Source of the DNA: Amoebophrya sp. A120
Taxonomy: Eukaryota > Sar > Dinophyceae > Syndiniales > Amoebophryaceae
Direction: 5' to 3'
Assembly (NCBI GenBank): GCA_905178155.1
Contig: CAJINV010000006.1
Coordinates: 3,391,459-3,455,458 of the forward strand
DNA: 64,000 nt
The notes beneath the pieces are model-generated. The model had not been told where the DNA came from. It saw nothing but the letters and a program-made list of their open reading frames with translations, and did not search any database. Each line of letters begins with the position of its first letter. Position 1 is the stretch's first letter. The translations under genes were made by a program, and so were the position numbers. This document shows, piece by piece, positions 38,456-51,066 of the stretch.

Positions 38456-40258
38456 GGAAGGGTGGAGGAAATCACGACAGGAGATGGTCCCAGGTGGTCG
38501 TAAAAATCGCTACGCTTCTCGCCGAAGGATGAGCTCTTGACTCGATCCAGGGCCACCACGGGCCAAAGGCTCTGATGATAGATAAAATTTGCGATGACAA
38601 CAAACCACATGTGCGAAGATGAGTTGCAATTCTACATTACAATTCACTTTTTCCACGCCAACAGATGAAAATCATTTTCATCCCAGCCACTCTATGGCTA
38701 TGGGCTCTAAGAAATCCACTCTCACTTCCAGTTTTCGACAATATTCGAGAGCCTATACACGAATCCAATCTGGTGCACAACTACAAACAAGAAAATCACA
38801 TAATTAATTGCTTCTTCGACTCACCACGATATCATCGATAGAGAAGATTCTGATTCATTTGATTGGGAAACATGAACTTGAGCACTTCTTTCTTGCGCCA
38901 CACATTTCTCCTCATCATCCATCCAAAATCATCCATCTAAGTCTATTTCTCTATCCAAATCAATGGAGGTCATATTTTCTCTTTTGTTTTGATCTGGATC
39001 CAAATCCAATGAATCTCTTCCGAAAATGTCATGTTTTCTCTTCTGGGATAAAAATATTTAAAATCTCATCATAGTTCATGGTTAGAATGACATTCATTCA
39101 CATGGAATTTCGAAAATTAGAAATAACCGAAATTGATCTCGAAAAATAAAAATTTGGAAGATATCTTGAAATTTAAAAGATAAAATTCAATAATTTCGAA
39201 ATGTAAAGAGAAATTCAGGGGAGATCTAAAGAGAAAAATCAATGGCATTTCTTCAATGAGACCAAAAACACACACATCATAACATTCATTCTACACAGAT
39301 CGAGATTAGATTCATTCATATTTTTTTTTTTTTCGATTCATTATGAAAATTAGGAATTTGATATATTGTGATCCGATCATCCCAATCATTACAAACTATA
39401 ACCAGAAACAGAAACCCAAACATGAAACCCAGATGAACATGAATACATCGACAAAATTTTTTCAAAAAAAATTTCGGAATTCAAAATATATAATATAAAT
39501 ATTCAGGAATTCCAAGGCATATCCCACCTATGATCCTGTCCCTGTGATATAAATCGACATCAATTTTCCAGGAATTGAGACAAAAATGAATCAATAGAAG
39601 AGATTCTTTCTTTCTTTCAAAAATGAAAGAAATCCGAACATTGAAAGAAAGAAACAAAGAAAGAGATTCAGAATCAGAAGAAAATCAAAGAATATGATGA
39701 TGAGATGATCCAAAACCAATTCAAGATCATAAGGCATTGATATCAAAAAAAGAAAACGAGAATCTATCATCCTTCCAGAATATCGATCGATGGTGTCACA
39801 GGATGATTTCAATGACGATGATTTGGATGTAGGAAGCTCAATCGAGATCAGAAATTGTAATTGAATGTGAACATCAGAAACAATAAGATAGAGTAGAAAA
39901 TGGCCAGACAAAGAGCTGGTGCTGAAATCAAGAAGGATAAGATTTGTTTTTTTTTTTTTCAGAATTATCCGGCTGGCAAAGAAATTTTTGGTTTAGATTG
40001 ACACAGATCGAGACTTTCAATTAGGAACAGGACAGGTTTATATTTGGATTGTTGAAGGGAAAGATAGTTTGTTTATTTTCTGTAGGACAAGACATTTGTT
40101 TATCTTTATTTTCAGTTTCATTTTTCAGAAATAGATGTTTATGAAGTTTTTCAAATTTCTACACCAATAGGTTATAGATATCGAGGACAGGACAAGAGAG
40201 ATCTTCATGAAGGATTTCTTCAGGGCCTTGAACATTTGACGCCATGCCCAGGCACGAC

Positions 40259-40301
<43 letters not shown>

Positions 40302-40519
40302 GAAGCTCAATTTTCTTGTGTTGATAAATATTTGATTTTGGAAAATCGATATCATGAGGAGTGGAACAACATCGAAGTGCTTATGATCCAGCGTGTATTC
40401 TTATGATTCTCTTTCAGACCAGCCGTTTTCTCATCGTTTGTTTGAGAATATGAGGTCTTTTTGTTCATTTTTGTATTTTCCAGCCAGTTATGGTTCAGTA
40501 TTGTGTTTTCTTCTCCTTT
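38456..40519. other. AT-rich convergent intergenic region
   Basis: Markedly AT-rich compared with both sides. Contains a (GAAA)n microsatellite at about 40259-40301 and homopolymer runs. No introner words and no gene recognised. Confidence 0.6.
40259..40301. repeat. (GAAA)n microsatellite
   Basis: About ten consecutive GAAA units. Confidence 0.95.
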
Positions 40520-42321
40520 TCACGCATCAAGTGGCACGATGTGGCATCCAAGCAACCCAGTTCCACTCCAGGAACGTGTATGCATTGCAAATATGTCTGG
40601 GTCTGGAAGATTCTTACATTTGTCATGCATGTCTGACATGACTCGAGCATCTGTGATGCATGGGCACGAAGTGGCTCTCCTATCTGTCATGTAAAAACGT
40701 TGTTTTTCATGCGGAATACGCAACACATAGCAGCTCAAAAATTTTTCATGCTTGGCTGCGTATTGCAATCCGGCTATCATCCACTTTTAGCATTACAAGT
40801 TTCCAGACCCAGACATTTTTGCATTTGATAACGCGGAATCAACTCCAATTCTCTTTCCTCTCTCCCGCTGAGAGCATTAGTTGTCTGCACGGTTGCAAGC
40901 ACTGGTTGCTGTAGTTCTTGTGCCGTTGTGTTTGTGTTCGTGGTCGCCGCAGCAGCGTCCAGCATCGGTGCTGCGATGAGATGTTGATTAGCACTTGTCG
41001 GATTACTGCTTAGTGCGCCATTATTTCTCGTCCCTAGTAGGAGTTGTGGCCCATTGGTCATCAGATTCAAGCTGGCCAGCTCATTACCACCCGACGAAGC
41101 ATCTGCCTCTTTCCGCTCCATGATATCCCGTTCGACCAACAACACCACGGCCTGTCCGGCGACCACCTGCGTTTTGATTTCCCGGAAGCAGTCGGCGACC
41201 GTCAGCGTTTTCGGCTGGCCGAGCGTAACAGTTCCGAACCGTTTCACTAAGTCACCAGGGAGAACGCCCGCTTCTTCCGCCGGGGACCCGGGGAAAACCT
41301 TGTCAATCACCGCGAAGGGCGGGCCGCTGCGAAGTTTCAGTTTGTTTGAACTTCCGGCAACATTATTATTGCTGGACAAGCCCGACGCAAAAGAGGTAGA
41401 GTTTGCTATCGGCACCGAAACACGGGAGAGCGCGTGCAGGGACTGCAACGACTGGTCGATTTTCCGCATCACAGCCTTGTGGTCGTTCTGGTAGCACGCG
41501 ATTTTGTTCCGCGCGTCTCTATCAACTGCAAATAGGTCTGGGTCTGGAACAAGACTGCCAGGTTTGTAATGCATGTTCTGCATAACCGACAAAGCCGGTA
41601 CTACCTGGCCTAGCATCACAGATTTTTAGAGGGCTTTGCCTTTGCGATGCCTATGTATTCCGCATGAGAAATGCATGGTCATGCAATACAGATTTTTTTA
41701 GAACCCAAAGACAACATCACAAGTTGAATCCTTCCCGGACCAGACATATTTGCAATTCATAGTCTCTAACTTGATACAGGTCAATATCCGCGCGTGGGAA
41801 CCCCTCCGCGTCGAGTAAATTTCCGGTCAACCCCGGCATATTCGGGGCGGTGAGAAACTCGGTCAATATCTCGATATTCCGTTCGAGTTTATCTGTATCC
41901 TGTGCAAAAGCATCGTACTCGTAGTAATTGCGATTATGCATTACAAATCTTCATCCCAAGGTAAAACAGGATTACAAATTCCATTTGTCATGCTGAGGTA
42001 ATTTGTAATGCAAGTAGAAGTACTACTAGTCCGTTGCTTTTGCAATTTATAATCTTTCTGGGCGATCAAATCTTGCAACACCTTCCGCATCACTTGCTCA
42101 CCGAGAGCGGTTCCTGTTCCTGGATTCGTAGTTCCTGCATTATTCTTTTGCTGCGGCTTGGCGGCGGTGTCGGCCGGTGCTTTGGTAGTTTCTTGAGAGG
42201 TGGTTGTAGTTGAAGCCGTGTTGTCCACCTCGCCGGGGTTTTCTGCAATTGAAGCTGCGAAGGAAGCCGGAGGGGCCATGGAGGACGGAGCGTCGACTGG
42301 GGGTCGACGAAGGTTCAACAT
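40520..42321 (-). CDS. PSMD9: Nas2/PSMD9-type proteasome assembly chaperone
   Basis: Chaperone that helps assemble the ATPase base of the 26S proteasome. Exons 42321-42052, 41890-41762, 41514-40831 and 40573-40520 total 378 codons before the TGA. All joins follow the introner duplications. Seen: family N-terminal helical hairpin with LLDAEGFPRADIDLYQVRD (exon 2) and ACYQNDHKAVMRKIDQSL (exon 3); PDZ domain from about residue 198 (PPFAVIDKVFPGSPAEEAG, then LPGDLVKRFG) to about 265 (VVLLVERD); family C-terminal motif GTGLLGCHIVPL in the last exon. Human PSMD9 is about 223 residues. The extra length here is a Thr/Ala/Pro-rich N-terminal extension of about 60 residues, an Asn/Ser spacer before the PDZ, and an Asn/Thr/Ala-rich linker after it. 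Confidence 0.96.
40579..40830. mobile_element. Introner family A
   Basis: Both TIRs intact; flanks ACGTG / ACGCG; separates the PSMD9 C-terminal motif from the rest. Confidence 0.93.
41520..41761. mobile_element. Introner family A
   Basis: GTCTGGGTCTGG left, right TIR shortened; TSD GTCTC. Confidence 0.93.
41896..42051. mobile_element. Introner family B
   Basis: GCAAAAGCATCGTACTCG left, right GTTGCTTTTGCAATTTATA; flanks share ATCT. Confidence 0.9.
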
Positions 42322-43390
42322 TGTACTCTACTTCGAGCTCCTTGCACTTGCAGTAGCAGTTGAGAAAGAAGCACTAGGGCACAATTCGAATAAACAATGA
42401 ATCCACCAGGGGGATGGATCGACAGTGTCAGCTACGCTACAGAATTCCAATTCTCAATCGCATTTTATCGAAGGACTAAAAGGGAAAACATAAACATGGG
42501 GGAAAAAAATGAAATGAACATACTAAAGTCGGAGTCGCTGTGATCATGAGAACGAGGAGCAGATGAAGATGTGTGACAGGTACAACAACGTGGAATGAAG
42601 ATCAGTTTCAAACTAAGACCACACATCCTCCTCTCAAAGACAAACAGGGTAATTGAGTTTGTTGTTGTTCTCAAGATCTTCAAATTCAGTAGTCATTTTG
42701 GTCGTCCTCGTCATCCAATAATTGTTGAAAACACATGTGTCCTCATGGGGTCCTGTATTGCGATGAGAAACTGCTCCCAAATGTGTTTTTTGTACAGCAG
42801 AAGTGGGTCAAATCGGACGGGAGATTTGTCCAAGCATACACGATGAATATCATTTGGCTCCTTGTTTGTTTCTCTTGTTTTCCACATTATTTTTTGAAAT
42901 TCACATTTCTCTACTATCAATCTTGAGACGTCCTCGGGCACCATCAATTCGTGCGCTAGTATCTTTTGTTCTAGAAGAAGTTGGTAATATATGATAATTG
43001 CGACTTTTTTGTCGGTCATCGGCGCGGGGGCGGGACTACAAGTATTTTCTGTCAGACAGAATGACCGCTTCGTTCATATCGGACTGCTGTTCTACGTATT
43101 GCTTGAGGCTTGCAGTTTCGACTAGTAGATTAAGTCAGAATACACTTGAGATGTCGGGTCTTTTGCTACAGGGAACGAGTTTTGAGTTTTCTTTGCTTTC
43201 ACTACATCTTGATAAAAGTAGTCCTAAGTGTCTGTGTCTATAGTGTACCTACGAGTAGTAAAAAAAGTCGGCGTGGTTCAGACTTTTTTTTTGTTTGGTG
43301 TTCTACTTCAGTAACGAGCGTTGGTTAGGAATCACCAAGAAATTAAAGACCCATCTCCATCTCCATCACCACCTTTCCTCTTCAAAAAAT
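42322..43390. other. Intergenic region, no gene seen
   Basis: Spacer between two minus-strand genes. No introner words, no gene recognised. Confidence 0.5.
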
Positions 43391-46300
43391 CTAAATCCGA
43401 TCCGCGATGCTGCTCCGCGTGCAGCCGCAGCAGTTGGGGTGGTGCTTACCGTCAAACGCGACGCTATCCACTGCAAAAGTATGTTATTGCATTTATGCAT
43501 TACAAATCTCTTTCTCAAGGTGAATCAGCATTACAAATCAAATTTGTAGTGCTGGGCTAATTTGTAATGCAGTTTATACTAGTACGATGCTTTTGCAGTT
43601 CATACACGTTCTCCTTTGATGACTGTTTCGGGCAGTACAACCTATCAAATGTAAAAGTGTCTGGGTCTGGAAACTTGTGATGCTGGGTAGCGTTTCATGA
43701 TGAGCCCACAAATGCTACCTCAGCATGACAAGTTTCTGAGTTTCTAGGTGTTGCCCATGCTGCATGACAAACTGCGTTTCTGCATCGCAGAAAAGTGGAG
43801 CTCTTGGGTAACGTGCATGACAGATTTAAGAGTCATGCCAGACAAGCATGACAAACATGCATTCTTCCAGACCCAGACATTTTTGCATTTGATACAACCT
43901 CCTGCAGCCCAACAAACAGCACCAGTACTCGTAGCACCCGTAAAACAGTCCCCGGGTGTATCCTGCGTAAAAACGTCCCCAGCCGCCCAGAGCTGTCATG
44001 CAGATTTGCAATCACAGGAACATTTGTCATGCACAGGCCCGTGAGAGGCATTTCCCGGTCGTGTGTTTTGAAATTTGTAATGCTGTAAACGGGATGAAGC
44101 TATGGGTTTGTGATGGGCCTGTCCTTGCTCAACTACCCTACAATACAGAGGGAAACTTGTCATGCGCGACTCCCGAAACTTCTGCATCTGTCTTGCAGAT
44201 TTACCAACTTGTTGACTATGGGGTGGGGACGTTTTTGCTTAGAATAGGGTTGGGCCGGTCAGCTTGTAGGTTTGGTTGTACTCCAGGTGCAGGGAGTGGA
44301 TGTTGCGGGTCCGATCCGCGATACCCAGCCGGTCCCAGTAGTCACAGTAGTCGTCCCAGCACATCCAGAAAGAGCCATCATCCTTCGCCACATGGATCTT
44401 CGCCTTGACCTGTATTGTGATTTCCACATCGACATCCACGCATCACAAACGCTGACTTGCTTGCAGCTCGTGCATGACAAGCTTTTTCGAGTTTCTGTGC
44501 GACTGGGATATGTAAAACATGATTATCATTATGCACGTTCTGCATGACAGACAAAGCCGACCTGCTAAGTATAGTACCGCTGGAAACTCTTCCCATTTCG
44601 CCGAGTTGTCGCCCCAGTCACCTTTCCACTCACCCCCGCCCCACGGATTCCGGATTCGCACGAGCCTATCCTTAGAAAAAAGGGCTACAGTAGGTACACG
44701 TTTGTTGGAACTTCAGCAACACAAACTTGCTCGGCATGGCAGAGTAGAAAACTTGCAATGTTGCAAAGATTACAAGCGAATAAAACACATATGAAACGAG
44801 GCATCTACTAAGCATGTCCCGCATGACAGGACTTGTCTGCCTTGCTGGTCCTGCAACACTATGTGTAACTGTGACACTTTTTGCTGGGGGTAGAGCTTCA
44901 AATGACACGGGCCCGTCCTGGAGGATTCCTTGAATTCTTATCCACAGCAAATAATTTGCCGGACACGTTGTACAAATGCAGTTTCTGCATGACAAAACTT
45001 TTCTGTAATCCATCCTGTTCAGCACGACAAGTCGATGAATTCTCAACAAAGGTTGATGCCCAATTGCAATTTGTGATGCATTTTGTACGTCGTGCACGGG
45101 GACGAAAAATTTGTATTGCATAGCTCTTGCGCGTCGAGGATGGAGTACGCGTGCCCGGAAACTAATCCGTCCATCCGCTGCGCGCCATATGGATTGCAAA
45201 AGTGTCTGGGTCTGGAAGAATGCAAGTTTGTCATGCTTGTCTGGCATGACTCATAAATCTGTGATGCAGGAGCAGGAAAAGGACCTCTTGTCTGTCATGC
45301 AGAAACGCAGTTTGCCATGCGGAAAACGAAACACAAGAGCAGCTCAAAAATTTGTCATGCTTGGCTGCGTATTGGAGTGCGCCCACCAGTCACACTTTAG
45401 CATTACAAGTTTCCAGACCCAGACATTTTTGCATTTGATACGCCAGAGGCACAGAGCACCGACCCCCGCCGATTATGCAAGGCAAAAGAAACGATTGCGA
45501 TGTGAAACATGCATCACAAAACTATTTCTCACGACGAAAAGTAGGATAAGGAAAAACAAAGAGGATCTGTCATGCAAATCCTTGCATTGTCACTTTTGCC
45601 GAGGATAGCGGTTGTAGCGAAACAAAGTGTCCCACATCTCGTCCACCGAAAGCGTTTCGTCCGTGCCCTGCAGGGACCCGTTGCGCTTGTCCCTGAAAGA
45701 ACAACAAGTTGTGTTGCAGAGCTACGACGAGGAAGTGGTTTTGACATGCACATCAACCATGATCAGCATCAGCATTTTCATGAAAAGCGAACGTTTACGT
45801 TGATGCTGTTCCTGCTCGTACGTAAGTACTATGTTGGAGTTGGTTTTCGATTATTTATACCTGGCCACCGGTCGCAGGCAGTGTCGGCACACTGGGTGCT
45901 TCGACGGATCTTCTTGATTCACGAAGTTTGGTATGGAGGCGTGACAAAGTTATCAACATCACCCACAGTTGTAGTTGTCGTGTCTCGGGACCACAAACGG
46001 AGCACAATCAAAAACGTCGCACCGTATGTGCTGGACCTTCACTGCCACTGCGCCGGGCTATCTATCTAGCGCGTCATGTGAAGCTGGTAGGGGCGCGCGT
46101 GTAAATACTATATCTCTTCAACGGGCGGCGGGGACGCGGCGCGGGGGCGAAGCGGCAGACTGCAGCGTAGCAAGGTCTTGCATTCTCGTAAGCGCGCCTG
46201 CGACGCATCAAATAGGCAGTTGCGCGGGCAGTTGCAAGGAAGGGCTGGGAGGGTTAGGCGCCATTCCGAATCGCGGGGACTTCTCAGGAAGTGCATGTTT

Positions 46301-49300
46301 AGCCCGACCACGTGCAAGCGAACCAATACCAATGGTGCCCAGTGCTAGGACATAGTGGAAGAGGAGCTACGACTGCAAATTCTTCATATGCAAGCTGCAG
46401 CTTGCTACTTTTCTGCAAGAATCGAAGTCGAATCTGAGTGAGCAGCTACGGAGGGAGACAGCTAGAACCGTGCGCGGTGAGGATTCTTGCAACAGCTGCA
46501 CTTTCGTACCCCACCTCTTCCACCTGGTGCCGCCCGACTTCTCCTTGGAATACCACCGGCAGTGGTCCCCCGTCATCGCCCGCAGTGCCCAAATCGTGCT
46601 TCCCCCCTCCAGGTTCTGGTAGGATCCGCACAGTTTCTATCCAAAACAAATTTATTGCCGTCCACGATGTACAAATGCAGTTCCTCCATAACAATAGTTG
46701 TGCTGCAACCCTATTCAGCATGACAACTTGCATGCTTTGCCTGCTCGAGGAGATTAGATTTGTGATGCATTTCGTACACTGTGCACGGGAATGAATTTAT
46801 AGTGCATAGTTTTGCAAACGCCTTCTCCAGCAGCAGCACCCACAATTCCTCCCCGTATGCATTGCAAACATATGCATATCGCACTAGTAGTAGGAGTCGC
46901 ATTACAAATTTTCGCAGTATGACAAATAGAATTCGAATTTGTTGTAATGCTGATTTCGGCTTAGTAAGCACATTTGTCATGCGGTAGTACCACGAGTGCG
47001 ATACTCGTCTCTCAGTGGATACTCCGTTCGGCTGCGCAAATTTCGGCTTCGCCACCCCAGTATGCAGCGCAAAAGTATCGCACTCGTATAAATTGCATTA
47101 CAAATTTCCTCAGCATGAGAAATAAAATTTGTTATGCGGATTTACCTTAAGAGAAAGATTTGTAATGCATGGCTGAATACGAGTACGATACTACTTTTGC
47201 ACAGGATACCCAGATCGCTCCCACGCGTCCCGATCGCACGGAATGTAGTCGTCGATGGTAAACACGCGCCATTTAATCCTCTAGAAAAGTTGTATCATCA
47301 TCATGTAGTGGACACCCTCTCCCAGCGCCACAGGTCAAGGATCCCCTCCCCGGGGGGTGGGCGAGGAAGCGCTTTCGGCAACCTCATCATACAAAAGCCG
47401 AGCGCTACCACGGCAAGTCGCCCCAAGAAAAGTGCCAACCAGTCGGGAGCTACCCACCACACCTGATCAGTACAGCCCGGCCAGCTAGCCGAGCGCGACA
47501 GCCCAACATACAGAACGATCCAGGACCCGACCCATTTTACGCCATACGTTTTTGTTCTCACGGAAGAGACGACGCACCCCTTTGGGTTAAGGGGCGAGAC
47601 TCTCCCCTAAGCCGCAGCCCCGCCCAGACTGGGGAGGCTGGACCGTTTGTGCCTTACCTGCGGCACGGGCGAACAGAGCAAGTGCACGGACCACAGTTGT
47701 CAAACCATAGACCAGTAGTAAGTGCGTAGTAAGTGCGTAGTAAGTGCGATATTGCATGACAAACCCATTTTCTATACGGTAATTTAGAATGAGAGATTCC
47801 ATTTGTAGTCATGCTGAGAAATAAATTTGTAATGCGATAACTCCTACCACAGTACGATACTTTTCTATCTTGCGCCATACACTGCCCGCGACAGCCATCC
47901 GCGGTTCCGTCGAACAGTTGGATTTTGTACTTATTATGCATTGCAAAAGCATCGCACTCGTACTAATTGCATTTATGCATTACAAATTTCTGTCTCAAGT
48001 TAAATCCGCATTGCAAATTTTGTTTCTCATGCTGAGGAAATTTGTCATGCGATTCATACTATAGTACGATAGTTTTGCAGTGCATAATTACCCCGCGGGT
48101 CCAACTCTTTGGTCAGAAACAAATTGTCAATGGCCCCGGGGCGCTCCGCCATGCAGGCCATCGCGGCCATCAGCCAGCAGTCGCCGATCTGGCCTTGCAG
48201 AATGTCCGTGGCGGAGATGCCGTCTTGGTACAGTTGCATGTTCGAGTCCGTGAGTTTCCCCTGGATCAGCGATTGGTAGAGCCGCTTGGTCATCGACGGT
48301 CGTTTCGGTTTCTCTGACTTGCCACCACCGCCAGCGACTTTGGATTTCTGTGGAAAATTTTGTTTTAAGTGGTTCTATGCATGACAAACCAATGTGACTT
48401 GTCACTCCTGCATGACAAAAGCTCGCTCTGCATGACAAATTCTTCTATACCCCAAACTCCCCCGCTCGGAGCCACACCACCTTCTCGTGTATCGTCGCCG
48501 CCTGGCCCAGTGTGTCAGGTGCAAAAGTAACGTACACTATGCTATGCAGCAATTGCAATATTGCATGACAGATCTATCTGTGTACGCTAATCAGCATAAC
48601 AAAGTCCTCCATTTCTTATGCCAAGAAAACTTGTAGTAATGCAATTTCTACTATAGGTACGATAGAAGTTTTACGATGGATACTGTGCAGCACTGTCGCC
48701 TCCCACATTCCCAAGCGAACTCGGACAGGGCGGAAATTTATGGTCGACGTAACTCCAGGCACAGCAGGTCCAGATGATCCCGAAGCAGCGGCAGGTCCAA
48801 TCGCAGGCATGGCAGCAGAAGCAGCAGAACCGGTGGAAGGAACGCTTCAAGTGGATCCCGAGGCAACTGCAGCAGTAGATCCGGATAGCGTGGTAGCACA
48901 GCACGATGGGGGAGAAAATGATGTTGTACAAACAGCACGCGTTGCCCTCCCGCGCGTCAAAGCAGCAGCAGTATTCTGAGCAAAAACGTTCCCATCCCAG
49001 AGTTGTCATGCAAAAACGCATGCTCAAAATGCTTCTCATGCGGATCCCCATGACAGGCATTTTCTCGTCGTGTTTTCGAATTGTAATGCCCCGATCAGCA
49101 TGGTGGGTGCGATTTGTGATGCGTCTGAACGAGGTAAACAGGATGACAGTACGAGGTCGAACTTGTCATGCGCAACACCCTAGGTGTGTAGATTTGTCTA
49201 GCAGATTTCCCATCTTGAATATGGGGGGGGGGGACGTTTTTACTCAGGATAAGCAGCAGTACTTCCGTACCGGGGTGGGTTCTTTCGTTTTCGGGTCGAT

Positions 49301-49654
49301 GCCCATCTTCTCGACGTAGTCGAAACAGGTTTCCTATGACAGTGCACAACTCCCCCTCCCCGTCATTTGTATTGGATGAACGGCAATTACAAGCATCAGC
49401 AAGAATGCCGGTTTTGCATGATAAAGTTGCACTGCAGCGTAGTGCAATTGGGGATGCCAGAACTTGTCATGCAGACAGTGCCAAGAGGCAAAGGGTAGAT
49501 TGGGTATTTTGCATGACAAATGCGGGGGAGGGAGCATTGTGCACTGTCATATTTCCCCCCGTGCATACCCCTCCTGGTAATCAAACTGCCCGCGCTCCTT
49601 TTCCGGGTTAGTGGACAGCCCGAGCTGCCGGGCCACCTCGCCCGGGGCGGCCAT
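43391..49654 (-). CDS. Calpain-type cysteine protease with Cys-rich flanks
   Basis: Start ATG 49654, stop TAG 43393-43391; about 16 introns. The triad is complete: Cys in LQGQIGDCWLMAAM (codon 48179-48177), His in LVSGHAYSILDA (45153-45151), Asn in VRIRNPWGGGEW (44649-44647). Other calpain landmarks: VFTIDDYIPCDRD (47260), LWVLLLEKAFAKL (46820), GSYQNLEGGS (46610), GDWGDNSAKWEE and DDGSFWMCWDDY (44600-44360). Before the protease core lies a segment of about 75 residues with some 20 Cys interspersed with hydrophobics (48690-48970). A shorter Cys-rich tail (GCYEYWCCLLGC; PNCCGCTRSS) ends the protein. These may be palmitoylated or metal-binding; inference only. Calpains cut substrates in response to Ca2+ or localisation. 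Exon structure is uncertain at 45715-46450 and 47290-47860. Confidence 0.93.
43465..43605. mobile_element. Introner family B
   Basis: GCAAAAGTATG left, ACGATGCTTTTGCAGTTCATA right. Confidence 0.85.
43643..43894. mobile_element. Introner family A
   Basis: Both TIRs intact; TSD CAACC. Confidence 0.94.
43959..44246. mobile_element. Introner family C
   Basis: AAAAACGTCCCC left, GGGGTGGGGACGTTTTTGC right; flanks GGGTG / GGGTT. Confidence 0.92.
44410..44577 (-). other. GT-AG intron in calpain gene
   Basis: Read on the minus strand: GTACTA donor, AATACAG acceptor, joining EEFPA to VKAKIH. Contains several introner words. Confidence 0.85.
44667..44892. mobile_element. Introner family J
   Basis: AAAAAAGGGCTACAGTAGG left, AACTGTGACACTTTTTGC right; flanks GAGCC / GAGCT. 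Confidence 0.85.
44939..45122. mobile_element. Introner family M
   Basis: AAATAATTTGCCGGACACG left with GTGCACGGGGACGAAAAATT right; flanks ATTCT / GCTCT. Confidence 0.85.
45188..45440. mobile_element. Introner family A
   Basis: Both TIRs intact; TSD CGCCA. Confidence 0.94.
45474..45607. mobile_element. Introner, family B-like
   Basis: GCAAAAGAAACG left, TCACTTTTGCCGAGGATA right. The exon between this and the previous introner is only about 33 nt. Confidence 0.75.
45715..46480 (-). other. Long intron or unresolved exons in calpain gene
   Basis: Lies between exons encoding KVQLLQESSPRT and DKRNGSLQGTDETL. The minus-strand acceptor TCTTTCAG is clear at about 45705; the donor side is not. It holds a GC-rich stretch at 46090-46280. 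Nothing recognisable as coding. Confidence 0.5.
46638..46808. mobile_element. Introner family M
   Basis: AACAAATTTATTGCCGTCCACG left and GTGCACGGGAATGAATTT right; flanks GTTTC / GTTTT. Confidence 0.88.
46856..47021. mobile_element. Introner family B
   Basis: GCAAACATATGCATATCGC left, GAGTGCGATACTCG right; flanks CCCCG / CTCCG. Confidence 0.85.
47061..47208. mobile_element. Introner family B
   Basis: GCAAAAGTATCGCACTCG left; TSD CCCAG. Confidence 0.94.
47290..47863 (-). other. Composite intron region in calpain gene
   Basis: Between exons ending CRGQCMAQD and starting KWRVFTIDDY. Right part (47740-47870) has B-like ends and a triplicated AGTAAGTGCGT. Left part has a minus-strand AG acceptor (CTTTTCTAG). 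Exon content unresolved. Confidence 0.5.
47935..48083. mobile_element. Introner family B
   Basis: GCAAAAGCATCGCACTCG left, TACGATAGTTTTGCAGTGC right; joins RGN to KYKIQLFDG. Confidence 0.9.
48359..48449 (-). other. GT-AG intron in calpain gene
   Basis: Minus strand GTATAG donor (about 48459) and TTCCACAG acceptor (about 48350), preceding KSKVAGGGKSEK. Contains three GTCATGC words. Ends approximate. Confidence 0.65.
48519..48681. mobile_element. Introner family B, diverged
   Basis: GCAAAAGTAACGTAC left, GTACGATAGAAGTTTTACG right; short flanking identity TGTG. Confidence 0.75.
48973..49249. mobile_element. Introner family C
   Basis: AAAAACGTTCCCATCCCAG left, GGGGGACGTTTTTACTCAGG right; TSD AGCAG. 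Confidence 0.92.
49335..49551. mobile_element. Introner family D
   Basis: GACAGTGCACAACTCCCCC left, GGGAGCATTGTGCACTGTC right; TSD TTTCC. Confidence 0.95.
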
Positions 49655-51066
49655 TTTGCGGTTTGTTGTAAGGGCTGCGCTAGTACCTACTATAACGGTA
49701 CTTGTTCGGGTCCTGTCTGGCGGTTGTACCGATTACGTTTTTTTGTCGTCCTCCGACGACGCAAATCATACCAGGAATCAATAGAACGACCGACCGACCG
49801 ACGACGACGGGTCCAAGTTTGGACATGAAAGATGCACGATGGTTTCTTAATACGCTGACCTCCCAATATTTACACGGATCGATCCTGCTGAAGGTCCGGT
49901 CGCTCTACTCTCATATCACTCCATCAATGTGGTTTTTGACACTGACGCACTCACATTACACACCTGAAAGCGCTGTCGTCGAGTGCTGGTGATCTCGTCT
50001 CCTCCGCTACTTCTTGTAGTACCAGGCCTCATGATGAAATTTCTCCAAGAGATGCTCAATTCTCTGATGACTTGGAGACGATGACTTTTTCAATTTCGCC
50101 CAACGAATAAAGGAATCCACGACTACGAAGATTATTTAAGGCAAGAATCTTCAAACATGTGGAGTAACAAGAAGAGCTCCATCATGCGCCGTGATCGACT
50201 TCGACACAAGCACAACTTCATGTCATCTTTTTTTAGAAGCAAAACTGCTTCAGCGCCGATACTTTCTGCCAGGTCCTGTCAGCTGGAAGAAGCAGAGAGA
50301 AATGGTATGGGTAAAAGCCGCGCATTGATATTTCGTCCTGGTCCTCCTGGAGGGTATTTTCTCTTTCTATGAGTGCATTCAAAAATAACGTCACAAGACG
50401 TTGATCCGCAAGTGGGGGTTGCATCTGTATCATACTTCGCAGCTATTCCTATTGTGCGTGCTACTGCTGTATTCTCGAGCGTCAGATTCTGAAACGGTTC
50501 TTCGCGTTGTATCATGATCATTTCAGATAAACAAGAATTTCAGGTGCTGGAAGCAGTTGGTAAAAAATACGGGCAGAAGAAGTAGAAGTCGTGATGTCAT
50601 CGGTCGTGCAGTAAAACTTAAGGCAGAAATAGGTACAGTTGGCGCAGTTCGGCAAACAGAAGCATGAGAAATTTGTTTAAAACTCAAATCTACATCGTAT
50701 GTGACTGGAAATAAAAAGCATTATGGATGAGTTCTTCTCCGCGTTGTTGTGGGTTTCTCTCTCTACCTAACAAGTTCAACTGGTCGTGAATTCTGCACTA
50801 AAACTACTACCTTGACTGCACATGAGTGTTGAAACTACTGCAACCACTGTTCGGCGGTCGTGAAACCGTACGGAATAAGCTTAAACTTTCACCAGTTTTT
50901 ATTGTGTTTTTTGCGATGATGTTCTTGACAGCAGGAAAATCATAACAAGAAAGTACATTATCATAAGTTGGACCGCAAGAAAGAGCCCGATCGCCACCTA
51001 GCAGGTACGAGGTACTACCGGAGGTATTCAGGAAGTTGCTGCCTCCGCGAGGAGACTACATGTAGC
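49655..51066. other. Intergenic region, no gene seen
   Basis: 5' side of the calpain gene and 3' side of the next minus-strand gene. No introner words except near the 3' end; no gene recognised. Confidence 0.5.

Noticed and set aside
40777-41619. PSMD9 gene model starting within the family A introner
   Set aside because: The first residues of that frame come from the introner; conserved N-terminal motifs lie in two upstream exons.
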